9,918 nucleotides of DNA, from the NCBI GenBank assembly GCA_036840015.1, contig DAISVV010000117.1, positions 1 through 9,918 of the forward strand, written 5' to 3'. A program made the translations under genes and the position numbers. Of this stretch, positions 1-5,661 are shown in pieces; within the stretch, counting starts at the first letter, position 1, and each line of letters starts with the position of its first letter. This DNA is from SZUA-430 sp036840015. GTDB taxonomy: Bacteria; Pseudomonadota; Alphaproteobacteria; Micropepsales; Micropepsaceae. The notes beneath the pieces are model-generated. The model was not told the DNA's origin, ran no database searches, and worked only from the letters and a program-made list of their open reading frames with translations.

Positions 1-579
1 GCGGAACCGGTCGACGAGGGACTTCTTCTCGAAGGGCAGAATGATCTTGCGCCGGAGCTGCGCCTTGACGTCGGCGAGGCCGCCGATATCGGCAAAGCTG
101 ACGGGGGGACGGCCTGCGGGTTCTGCCCTGCGTTCGGGTGCCGGCGCGGACGGGTGGCGTGCGTGCGGGCTGAAGGGGATCACGGTGCCGCCGGCGCTGG
201 TGCCCAGCGCACCGAGCAGGGCGGCATCGAGTTCTGCAGAACGGCACGAGGGGTCAGCCGCGAGTGCGGCTTCGTAGTTTGTGCGGGCGCGTTCGTGGTC
301 GTCGAGGGCCAGATAGATCCGCCCGCGCAGCAAACGGGTCGCTGCGGCTTCGCCCTGGCACCAGAGCAGCGCGGCCTCGGGTTCGCCTTGCTGTAGAAGG
401 AACGAGGACACCATGGCCTTTGTTGGTTCGTCGAGGCCTGTCGGGTCGGCTTTTGCAAGGAAGCCTGTTGCCGCGCCGGGATCGATGGCTTGAGCGGCCG
501 CGCGCAGCAGGGCCCGCGTGATCGCCGCGGATCCGGGTGCCGCCCTTGCTGCTTCAATCAGGTCCAGCAGTTCGCTCAT
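1..579 (-). CDS. AAA+ ATPase with N-terminal TPR-like region, 5' part only
   Basis: This minus-strand reading frame starts at ATG 577-579 and stays open to the left edge, giving 193 residues of a longer protein. It begins MSELLDLIEAARAAPGSAA. Residues about 76-120 are helical and TPR-like (RGRIYLALDDHERARTNYEA, then ALAADP). A Pro/Ala-rich linker follows at about 135-158, then SFADIGGLADVKAQLRR at 161-177 and ILPFEKKSLVDRF. The F-x-D-I-G-G-L segment is what precedes the Walker A motif in CDC48/FtsH-type AAA modules, but Walker A itself lies outside the window. By family it should be an ATP-driven remodelling or unfolding protein, with the TPR part recruiting partners; the substrate is unknown. 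No Shine-Dalgarno sequence is visible before the ATG. Codon bias matches the neighbours. The frame is certain; the specific role is not. Confidence 0.85.
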   Translation of the reverse strand, partial: MSELLDLIEAARAAPGSAAITRALLRAAAQAIDPGAATGFLAKADPTGLDEPTKAMVSSFLLQQGEPEAALLWCQGEAAATRLLRGRIYLALDDHERARTNYEAALAADPSCRSAELDAALLGALGTSAGGTVIPFSPHARHPSAPAPERRAEPAGRPPVSFADIGGLADVKAQLRRKIILPFEKKSLVDRFR

Positions 580-585
580 CGGGGC

Positions 586-615
586 AATAGACCAGAAGTC
601 AACGCGGTGAGGCAA
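586..615 (-). promoter_or_regulatory. Possible promoter of the AAA+ gene, perhaps leaderless
   Basis: Read on the minus strand, TTGCCT (610-615) and TCTATT (586-591) are separated by 18 bases and resemble -35 and -10 elements (4 of 6 matches each). The A of the AAA+ start codon lies 7 bases after the -10 hexamer, where transcription would begin. The match is weak, and the call rests mainly on this geometry and on the missing ribosome-binding site. Confidence 0.25.
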
Positions 616-689
616 TCGGAGCGTGACATTTACTTTGTCGGGTTGACCCGTACGCAGCTTTCCACCGCGGTGCGATGCCCGGGCTCGCC

Positions 690-703
690 TTGCCATGGAT
701 CAA
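690..703. promoter_or_regulatory. Candidate FNR-type operator
   Basis: TTGCC-ATGG-ATCAA matches the FNR consensus TTGAT-N4-ATCAA at 8 of 10 defined positions, with one perfect half-site. It lies 55 bases before the ATG of the 71-residue protein gene. If it were centred at -41.5, transcription would start near 738, with an AT-rich -10-like patch GATTGT at 726-731. An FNR-family regulator with a conserved recognition helix is encoded elsewhere in this window. This is inferred from sequence resemblance only. Confidence 0.35.
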
Positions 704-757
704 GGCCAATCCTGGACCTGCCTGCGATTGTTTACCGGCAAGGTATCGAGGTCCATC

Positions 758-973
758 ATGAATGCAGGTCAGATTGCGCGAGCTCATTTTGCGGCTGCGA
801 TGGCGCAGGCCGAAGCCGAGGGGCAGGACAGGGATGCCGTGGGACGGACGCTGCTCGCCGAGATCGTCAAGTCCATGCTGCTGCGCCGCAGCATCCGTGA
901 CGTGCGCGCCGAGATCCTTGCGGCGGCGGACAACGTGGATCCGGAGACCGACTACATGTTCATGCGTCCCTGA
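758..973 (+). CDS. Small conserved-looking protein of unknown function (71 aa)
   Basis: I do not recognise this gene. The start ATG at 758 is chosen because GAGG (748-751) lies six bases upstream; an in-frame ATG at 695 has no comparable site. The 71-residue product MNAGQIARAHFAAAMAQAEA... is alanine-rich, predicted helical, cytosolic and without cysteines. It has an acidic/Gln patch (AEAEGQDRDAVG), a basic segment (LLRRSIRDVRAE) and the end NVDPETDYMFMRP. No signal peptide or membrane segment is visible. Codon use matches the neighbours, which supports a real gene. It is divergent from the AAA+ ATPase gene and lies 58 bases upstream of the aminotransferase-like gene in the same direction, so it could be the first gene of that unit. 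A candidate FNR box sits upstream. Confidence 0.7.
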   Translation: MNAGQIARAHFAAAMAQAEAEGQDRDAVGRTLLAEIVKSMLLRRSIRDVRAEILAAADNVDPETDYMFMRP

Positions 974-1031
974 CTTGGCCTCGCGCGCGAATCCGGCTTA
1001 AGTCTTTCCGTTGAACAGGGAAGGGGCTTCC

Positions 1032-1949
1032 ATGCCCGGCAGCCAGGATTTCGCCGCTGACCCACGCAATGCCGATGTCCTCATCTACCTCAACGGGGCG
1101 ATGGTGCCGCGGGCAGAGGCCCGTGTCTCGGTGTTTGATGCAGGTTTCGTCCTGGGGGATGGCGTGTGGGAGGGGATCCGCCTGCACAAGGGCCGCCTTG
1201 TGTTCCTCGATGCGCATCTCGACAGGCTGCTCGATGGGGCCCGGCAGATCCGGCTGGACCTTGGCCTGACGCGGGATGGGCTCGTCGATGCCATCCGGCA
1301 GACCCTCAATGCCAATGGCATGCATGACGGTGTCCATATCAGGCTGATGGCCACGCGCGGGGTCAAGGCTGCGGTCAACCAGGATCCCCGCAATGCGCTG
1401 GGAAGGGCCACGATCGTGATCGTGGCTGAACACAAGATTCCCTCGCCCGAGATCATGGGCAAGGGGTTGTCGCTTTGGACTTCATCAGTGCGCTGTACGC
1501 CCGCCCACATGTTCGACATGCGGCTGAATTCCCACAGCCGGCTCAACCTGATCCGGGCGCTGATCGACGTGCTCGACCGGGGGGCCGACGAGGCGCTGAT
1601 GCTTGATCCGGACGGACATGTGTCGAGCTGCAATGCGACGAACTTCTTCTTCGTGCGCGATGGTGTCGTGTGCACGTCCAGCGGGGCCTACTGCTTCAAT
1701 GGCGTGACGCGCGCCAATGTGATTGCGCTGGCGCGCGAGAACGGGATTGGGCTGCACGTGGGTGATTTCATGCTGTCGGATGTTGCGGCTGCGGATGAGG
1801 CCTTCGTGACGGGGACCTTCGGAGGGCTTACCCCGGTGCGCGCGATCGACGGGCGTGTGCTGCCACTCGCCTTGCCCGGTCCGGTGACACGGCGCCTGAC
1901 GACGCTTTACGAGGCTGCGAAAGACGCGGAGGCACCCCTTGCCAGGTGA
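1032..1949 (+). CDS. Fold-type IV aminotransferase-like protein lacking the PLP lysine
   Basis: This 305-residue protein belongs to the branched-chain/D-amino-acid aminotransferase superfamily (class IV). Start ATG 1032 follows a G-rich ribosome site (AGGGG at 1022-1026); a TTG at 1011 is in frame but less likely. Family landmarks run in order: LIYLNGAMVPR (17-27), FDAGFVLGDGVWEGIRLHKG (35-54), AHLDRL with phosphate-binding Arg65, ADEALMLDPDG (185-195), NGVTR (223-227) and the C-terminal EAFVTGTFGGLTPV. The segment that normally carries the Schiff-base lysine reads MRLNSHSRLNLI (163-174), with Asn166 where the lysine should be. The usual SE-x-x-x-x-N-F segment reads VSSCNATNFF, with Ser199 in place of the glutamate that pairs with the PLP nitrogen. 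Other lysines exist, but none lies in that segment. It may bind PLP phosphate or another ligand without transaminating. The downstream gene overlaps it by 11 bases, so the two are probably coupled. Typical annotation would be branched-chain aminotransferase; I would not trust that activity. Confidence 0.9.
   Translation: MPGSQDFAADPRNADVLIYLNGAMVPRAEARVSVFDAGFVLGDGVWEGIRLHKGRLVFLDAHLDRLLDGARQIRLDLGLTRDGLVDAIRQTLNANGMHDGVHIRLMATRGVKAAVNQDPRNALGRATIVIVAEHKIPSPEIMGKGLSLWTSSVRCTPAHMFDMRLNSHSRLNLIRALIDVLDRGADEALMLDPDGHVSSCNATNFFFVRDGVVCTSSGAYCFNGVTRANVIALARENGIGLHVGDFMLSDVAAADEAFVTGTFGGLTPVRAIDGRVLPLALPGPVTRRLTTLYEAAKDAEAPLAR
1928..1941 (+). promoter_or_regulatory. Ribosome-binding site that fixes the TTG start
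   Basis: GGAGG at 1928-1932, inside the last codons of the aminotransferase-like gene, sits six bases before TTG 1939-1941. This is the best Shine-Dalgarno match in the area and decides the start of the sulfotransferase-like protein. It also supports translational coupling across the 11-base overlap. Confidence 0.7.
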
Positions 1950-2679
1950 AGCAATCCGCATTGCCATGTGGTCGGGGCCGCGCAACATTTCGACCGCGAT
2001 GATGCGCTCGTTCGAAAACCGGCCGGATACTTCGGTGATCGACGAACCGTTCTATGCCTGCTACCTGGCCCTGACGGGTGCCGATCATCCGATGCGGGCG
2101 GAGGTTCTGGCCTCGCAACCAACCACATCAGGCCCGGTGGTGGAGGCGCTGCTCGGGCCTGTGCCGGAAGGGCGCCCGGTCTTCTACCAGAAGCACATGA
2201 CCCATCATATGGTCGACGGCGTCGACCGCGACTGGATGGACCATGTCTGCAATGCCTTCCTCATCCGTTCGCCGCACGATGTGCTTGTTTCCTATGCGAA
2301 GGTGAGGGGGACGCCGACGCCAGAGGAAATCGGCATTCCGCAGCAGCGGGCGATGTTCGAGCGGGTGTCGGACCGGCTGGGGCATGCGCCGCCTGTCATC
2401 GATGGTGGAGATGTGCTCAAGGATCCCCGTCGGGTGCTTGCGCTGCTTTGCCATGCGCTCGGGATCGCGTTTCGGCCGGAGATGCTGAAGTGGCCGGCGG
2501 GATCGCGCCCCACAGACGGGGTCTGGGCACCGGCGTGGTATGCCAGCGTGGAGGCGTCTACCGGATTTGCCGCCCCGCGGGACGGGCGCGAGAGGCTGCC
2601 GGGTGACCTGCAGCGCGTCGCGGATGCAGTTCGCGCCGACTATGAACGGCTTGCAGCGTTCCGGCTGGGTCAGGCGTAG
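1939..2679 (+). CDS. Sulfotransferase-like P-loop protein (TTG start)
   Basis: This 246-residue protein resembles the sulfotransferase superfamily. It opens with a beta strand and a phosphate-binding loop, IRIAMWSGPRNISTAMM (6-22), equivalent to the 5'-phosphosulfate loop of PAPS enzymes. VIDEPFYACYLALTG (33-47) follows. IRSPHDVLVSYAKV (109-122) fits the 3'-phosphate-binding R-x-P-x(4)-S motif. The TTG start at 1939 is preferred because GGAGG (1928-1932) lies six bases upstream, and the next in-frame ATG (1966) would cut into the first strand. It starts inside the aminotransferase-like gene, which argues for coupled translation and joint function. It is shorter than classic cytosolic sulfotransferases (about 290 residues). 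Neither the donor (PAPS or other) nor the acceptor can be told from sequence. It is cytosolic, with no signal or membrane segment. Its 3' end overlaps the convergent oxygenase gene by 10 bases. Confidence 0.85.
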   Translation: MPGEAIRIAMWSGPRNISTAMMRSFENRPDTSVIDEPFYACYLALTGADHPMRAEVLASQPTTSGPVVEALLGPVPEGRPVFYQKHMTHHMVDGVDRDWMDHVCNAFLIRSPHDVLVSYAKVRGTPTPEEIGIPQQRAMFERVSDRLGHAPPVIDGGDVLKDPRRVLALLCHALGIAFRPEMLKWPAGSRPTDGVWAPAWYASVEASTGFAAPRDGRERLPGDLQRVADAVRADYERLAAFRLGQA

Positions 2680-3281
2680 TTGAAGCTGATGCTGATCCGG
2701 TCCTCGCGGGCGCGGTTGGGCTCGACCTCGTGCCGCAGCCAGCTTTCGAAGAGGATGATGCCGCCGGGTTCCGGATCGAGATAGATGAAGGGCTGCATCT
2801 CGCGGGGCGCCGACGGGCGCCTTGCAGGTGCTGCCATCATGAGGCCGAGGCGGGGGTCTTCCAGCTTCAGCGCGCCTGCGCCCTTTGGTACGGTCACGTA
2901 GCAGGTTCCCGACACGATGCTGTGGGGATGAATGTGCCCCGTGTGCACACCACCGGGCTTGAGGATGTTGATCCAGAGCGAGTTACAGGCCAATTGGCGG
3001 CGGCCGAGGTCGAAGTGAAGGGCCCTGGCGAAGGTGTTGACGTGGGGTTGCAGGGCCTCGCTCAGGTCGTTGAAGGCCGGGATGCGGGCGGGCAGGTCGT
3101 TCAGCGATGCGTAAGATGTGTAACCCTGGTAGCCGTGATCCCTGCTCCAGGACTGTCCTGCCTCGTCATCGCGCGCGACCGAGCGGCAGGCGGTCTCCAG
3201 GTCCTTCAGAAGCCCGGCATTGCGGCGCGCGAGGAGCCTGGCGCGGTAGACTTGCGTGGGAAAGAGTTGTTCGACCGGCAT
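2670..3281 (-). CDS. Putative 2-oxoglutarate/Fe(II) oxygenase (TIGR02466-like)
   Basis: This 203-residue protein has the layout of the small 2OG-Fe(II) oxygenase family often listed as TIGR02466 / 2OG-FeII_Oxy_5. It begins MPVEQLFPTQVYRARLL, the usual opening of that family. The jelly-roll core shows SLWINILKPGG (101-111), then a histidine-rich H-T-G-H-I-H-P-H-S at 113-121, SGTCYV (124-129), PGGIILFESWLRHEVEPN (172-189) and RISISFNYA at the end. His184 and Arg195 fit the distal iron ligand and the 2-oxoglutarate-binding arginine. The proximal ligands are among His113/116/118/120, but I cannot assign them. Family proteins are mostly uncharacterised; hydroxylation of an unknown substrate is inferred. 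The ATG at 3279-3281 is preceded by a GAGGA-like site about ten bases upstream. The gene converges on the sulfotransferase-like gene, and its TGA lies within the last ten bases of that frame. Confidence 0.82.
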   Translation of the reverse strand: MPVEQLFPTQVYRARLLARRNAGLLKDLETACRSVARDDEAGQSWSRDHGYQGYTSYASLNDLPARIPAFNDLSEALQPHVNTFARALHFDLGRRQLACNSLWINILKPGGVHTGHIHPHSIVSGTCYVTVPKGAGALKLEDPRLGLMMAAPARRPSAPREMQPFIYLDPEPGGIILFESWLRHEVEPNRAREDRISISFNYA

Positions 3282-3481
3282 CCGGGTTCGTTTCCTCAGT
3301 GGCGTGACCCGGGCTGAAGGATCTCATGCCTGCACGCAGTCCGGGTAACGATCCTGTCTTGAGACACCATTCGCCGGTTCAAATCAAGAAGGTGAATGCT
3401 TGCGGCAGGCGAGCGGCTGCAAGGTTGACCTTCGGGCCTTGTTCATTGTTCACTGCACGCCTGACACAGGAGCTGATCGCC

Positions 3482-3730
3482 ATGAACCTTTCCCGGCTTT
3501 GCCTGACCGCCTCCTGCCTGTTCCTGCTTTCCGGCTGTGCGGTGATATCGGTTGTCGATACCGCGGTGGGTGTCACGACGACGGTTGTTTCTACGGCCGT
3601 GGACGTGACCGCTGGTGCCGTGAAGACCGTTGCCGGCAGTTCCGACAAGGACGATGACAGCGACGAGGATTGCAAGAAGGACGAAAAGGACAAGGACTCT
3701 TCGTCCGAGCGCAAGTGCAAGGAAGACTGA
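3482..3730 (+). CDS. Small lipoprotein with 11-residue repeats and charged tail
   Basis: The 82-residue product has a type II signal peptide: a short basic start (MNLSRLC), a hydrophobic core and the lipobox L-S-G-C with Cys19 as the lipidation site. Residues 24-52 form about 2.6 copies of an 11-residue unit (VVDTAVGVTTT, VVSTAVDVTAG, AVKTVAG). The tail from residue 53 is almost entirely Asp, Glu, Lys and Ser, with Cys64 and Cys79. AGGAG (3468-3472) nine bases before ATG 3482 fixes the start over upstream in-frame ATGs. After processing the mature protein would be about 64 residues, anchored in the inner or outer membrane. It resembles small alphaproteobacterial lipoproteins (the NF038104 type, from memory). 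Function is unknown; a structural or spacing role is a guess. It lies 28 bases before the isomerase-like gene and may be co-transcribed with it. Confidence 0.82.
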   Translation: MNLSRLCLTASCLFLLSGCAVISVVDTAVGVTTTVVSTAVDVTAGAVKTVAGSSDKDDDSDEDCKKDEKDKDSSSERKCKED

Positions 3731-3758
3731 GCGGTTTGCAGGAGTTGCAGGTACATCG

Positions 3759-4166
3759 ATGAGCCAGGCTGATGTCGCGCTCGTGCGACGCTATTTCGAC
3801 AGTTTCAACGCGGGTCATTCGCAAGGGATGCTCGACTGCCTTGCAGATGATGTGCTCCATGACGTGAATGAGGGCGAGCGGCGGCGTGGACGCGCTCTGT
3901 TCGGCACCTTCCTGCAGCACATGGAGCGGTGCTACCGGGAGCAGCTCAAGGACATGGTGATCATGGCGGGTGATGTCCCTGGCCGGGTTGCTGCCGAGTA
4001 TGTCGTGCACGGTACCTACGTTGCGACCGACGAAGGCCTGCCACCGGCGAAGGGGCAGACTTATGTGCTGCCCGCCGGGAGCTTCTTCGAGATCACTGAC
4101 GGCCGGATCAGCCGCGTGACGACCTATTACAACTTGCGGAACTGGATCCGGCAGGTCGGGGGATGA
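3759..4166 (+). CDS. Ketosteroid isomerase-related NTF2-fold protein
   Basis: The 135-residue product matches the length and layout of the ketosteroid-isomerase-related family TIGR02096. It opens with the NTF2-fold helix signature ALVRRYFDSFNAG (7-19), followed by MLDCLADDVLHDVNEGE (24-40). The beta-sheet half contains AAEYVVHGTYVAT (78-90), LPAGSFFEITDGRISRVTTY (104-123) and a final NLRNWIRQVG. The fold forms an open cone that binds small hydrophobic ligands. Asp35 lies near where isomerases carry a catalytic acid, but I cannot confirm a steroid substrate, and most relatives are uncharacterised. The ATG at 3759 has AGGT six bases upstream; an in-frame ATG at 3630 would run through the preceding lipoprotein gene. 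Its TGA overlaps the next gene's ATG (ATGA at 4163-4166), so it is very likely co-translated with the acyltransferase and hydrolase that follow. Confidence 0.87.
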   Translation: MSQADVALVRRYFDSFNAGHSQGMLDCLADDVLHDVNEGERRRGRALFGTFLQHMERCYREQLKDMVIMAGDVPGRVAAEYVVHGTYVATDEGLPPAKGQTYVLPAGSFFEITDGRISRVTTYYNLRNWIRQVGG

Positions 4167-4756
4167 GCCTTGTTGTCGAACCCCTGACGGGCGAGGCCCT
4201 GCAGGGCCGTCTCGACGACCTGTCGCGCCTGCGGATCGAGGTCTTCCGCGACTATCCCTATCTCTATGACGGCGAGCTTTCCTATGAGCGGCGGTACCTG
4301 GCCGGGCTGGCTGCATCACGCGATGGGGTGATCGTCGTGGCCAGTGAGGGCGGGGTGGTGGTCGGTGCCTCGACCGGGGCGCCGCTCGCAGACCAGCCCA
4401 CCGAGATCACGGCGCCGTTCAGGGAACATGGCGATGACGTTGGCCGCATCTTCTATTTCGGCGAGTCGGTTCTGCGCCGCAGCCACCGTGGCCGTGGTAT
4501 CGGCGTCAGGTTCTTCGACCTGCGCGAGGCGCATGCCCGGCGGCATGGTTTTTCCATGACCGTCTTTTGCGCTGTCGTCAGGCCGGAGGGGCATCCGCTC
4601 AGGCCTTCCGATCATGTGCCGCTTGATGCGTTCTGGCGCCATCGGGGCTATGCGCCGCTTGCCGGCTACCAGTGCGCGATCTCGTGGCGTGAACTTGGCG
4701 AGGCCGGGGAAAGTCCGAAGCCCATGCAGTTCTGGTACCGGAGGCTTGGTGCATGA
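4163..4756 (+). CDS. GNAT-family N-acyltransferase
   Basis: This 197-residue protein has the GCN5-related acetyltransferase fold. Strand 4 and motif A read IFYFGESVLRRSHRGRGIGV (96-115). The acyl-CoA pyrophosphate loop R-G-R-G-I-G spans 109-114, followed by the alpha-3 helix RFFDLREAHARRHG. Before this are EVFRDYPYLYDGELSYERRY (26-45) and VIVVASEGGVVVGASTGAPL (56-75). The C-terminal part holds DAFWRHRGYAPL, the usual strand 6-7 region. It should transfer an acetyl or longer acyl group from CoA to an amine; the acceptor is unknown. It sits between the isomerase-like and nitrilase-like genes with 4-base ATGA overlaps on both sides. GNAT-nitrilase fusion proteins are known (for example Bacillus YhcX), which supports a joint function with the next gene. 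No signal or membrane segment is visible, so it is cytosolic. Confidence 0.9.
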   Translation: MSLVVEPLTGEALQGRLDDLSRLRIEVFRDYPYLYDGELSYERRYLAGLAASRDGVIVVASEGGVVVGASTGAPLADQPTEITAPFREHGDDVGRIFYFGESVLRRSHRGRGIGVRFFDLREAHARRHGFSMTVFCAVVRPEGHPLRPSDHVPLDAFWRHRGYAPLAGYQCAISWRELGEAGESPKPMQFWYRRLGA

Positions 4757-5661
4757 CCCTCAGGCTCGCTGCCGCGCAGTATCCGATCGATGCCATTGCC
4801 TCGTGGGAGGCTTTCGAAGGCAAGCTGCGGTCGTGGTTTGAAGCTGCTGCGGGGAATGGGGCACGGCTTCTCGTGTTCCCCGAGTATGGATCGATGGAGC
4901 TTGCACGGATTGCCGGCGAGGAGGTCTGGAGCGACCTGCAGCGGTCGATCGACTTCATCGGCAGCCTGCGTGCACGAATTGATGCGCTGCATGCCGACCT
5001 TGCCCGCAAGCACCAGGTTCATGTGGTGGCTGCGAGCCTGCCCGAGCGGGACACGAGGGATGGGCTGGCCTACAACGTCGCGCGCCTCATCACACCGGCG
5101 GGTGATCTCGGCGAGCAGCGCAAGCTTGTCATGACGCGTTTCGAGCGCGAGCAATGGGACATCCATGGCGGGCGCGACATTCATGTGTTCGATACGACGC
5201 TGGGCCTCGTCGGCATCGCCATCTGCTACGATGCGGAGTTTCCGCTGATCGCGCGGGCCATGTGCGAGGCCGGGGCCGAACTCATCCTCGTGCCAAGTTG
5301 CACGGAAGGGGCCTTCGGCTATCACCGGGTTCGCGTCGGGGCGCGGGCGCGGGCGCTCGAGAACCAGTGCCATGTCGTGCAGTCACCCACGGTCGGGAAC
5401 GCATTGTGGTCGCCGGCTGTCGACCGGAACCATGGTGCAGCCGGTGTGTTCGGGCCACCCGACCTCGGGTTTCCCGTCGATGGCGTGATTGCCGGGGGCG
5501 TAATAAACGAGCCGCAGTGGGTCTTTGCCGATATCCATCCGGCGGCTGTCGAGCGTGTGCGGCGCGAGGGCGCCGTTCTGAACCATGCCCACTGGCCGGA
5601 GCAGCCAGGAGTTCCCCGGCTGACCGCGCGCGTCATCAGGCTGCGTCCTGCCGGCGCCTAG
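4753..5661 (+). CDS. Carbon-nitrogen hydrolase (nitrilase superfamily)
   Basis: The 302-residue product carries the Glu-Lys-Cys triad of nitrilase-superfamily amidases: Glu44 in LLVFPEYGSMEL, Lys124 in GEQRKLVMTRFE and Cys158 in IAICYDAEFPLIAR. ELILVPSCTEGAFGYHRVRV (176-195) follows, as usual for the dimer-forming part. Members hydrolyse amides, carbamoyl groups or nitriles; the C-Y-D-x-E-F signature suits an amidase or N-carbamoyl hydrolase more than a true nitrilase, but the substrate cannot be called. The protein is cytosolic. Start ATG 4753 overlaps the stop of the GNAT gene (ATGA), and GGAGG at 4740-4744 lies eight bases upstream. Together the acyltransferase and amide hydrolase could make and break, or remodel, N-acyl groups on one metabolite. 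The TAG stop at 5659-5661 shares CTAG with the stop of the convergent SIMPL gene. Confidence 0.93.
   Translation: MTLRLAAAQYPIDAIASWEAFEGKLRSWFEAAAGNGARLLVFPEYGSMELARIAGEEVWSDLQRSIDFIGSLRARIDALHADLARKHQVHVVAASLPERDTRDGLAYNVARLITPAGDLGEQRKLVMTRFEREQWDIHGGRDIHVFDTTLGLVGIAICYDAEFPLIARAMCEAGAELILVPSCTEGAFGYHRVRVGARARALENQCHVVQSPTVGNALWSPAVDRNHGAAGVFGPPDLGFPVDGVIAGGVINEPQWVFADIHPAAVERVRREGAVLNHAHWPEQPGVPRLTARVIRLRPAGA

Noticed and set aside
180..557. Minus-strand 125-codon frame in the left block
   Set aside because: It is out of frame with the AAA+ gene that covers the same bases, and its product is rich in Arg, Pro and Cys without any family signature.
490..900. Plus-strand 136-codon frame over the AAA+ start and the small gene
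   Set aside because: It has no ribosome site, overlaps the AAA+ N-terminus antisense and overlaps the 71-residue gene in another frame that has better codon bias.
1011..1031. TTG at 1011 as start of the aminotransferase-like protein
   Set aside because: ATG 1032 has a well-placed G-rich ribosome site, and the extra seven residues add nothing the family needs.
3630..3758. Upstream ATG at 3630 for the isomerase-related protein
   Set aside because: It would run through the end of the lipoprotein gene in another frame; ATG 3759 has a ribosome site and gives exactly the family length of about 135 residues.
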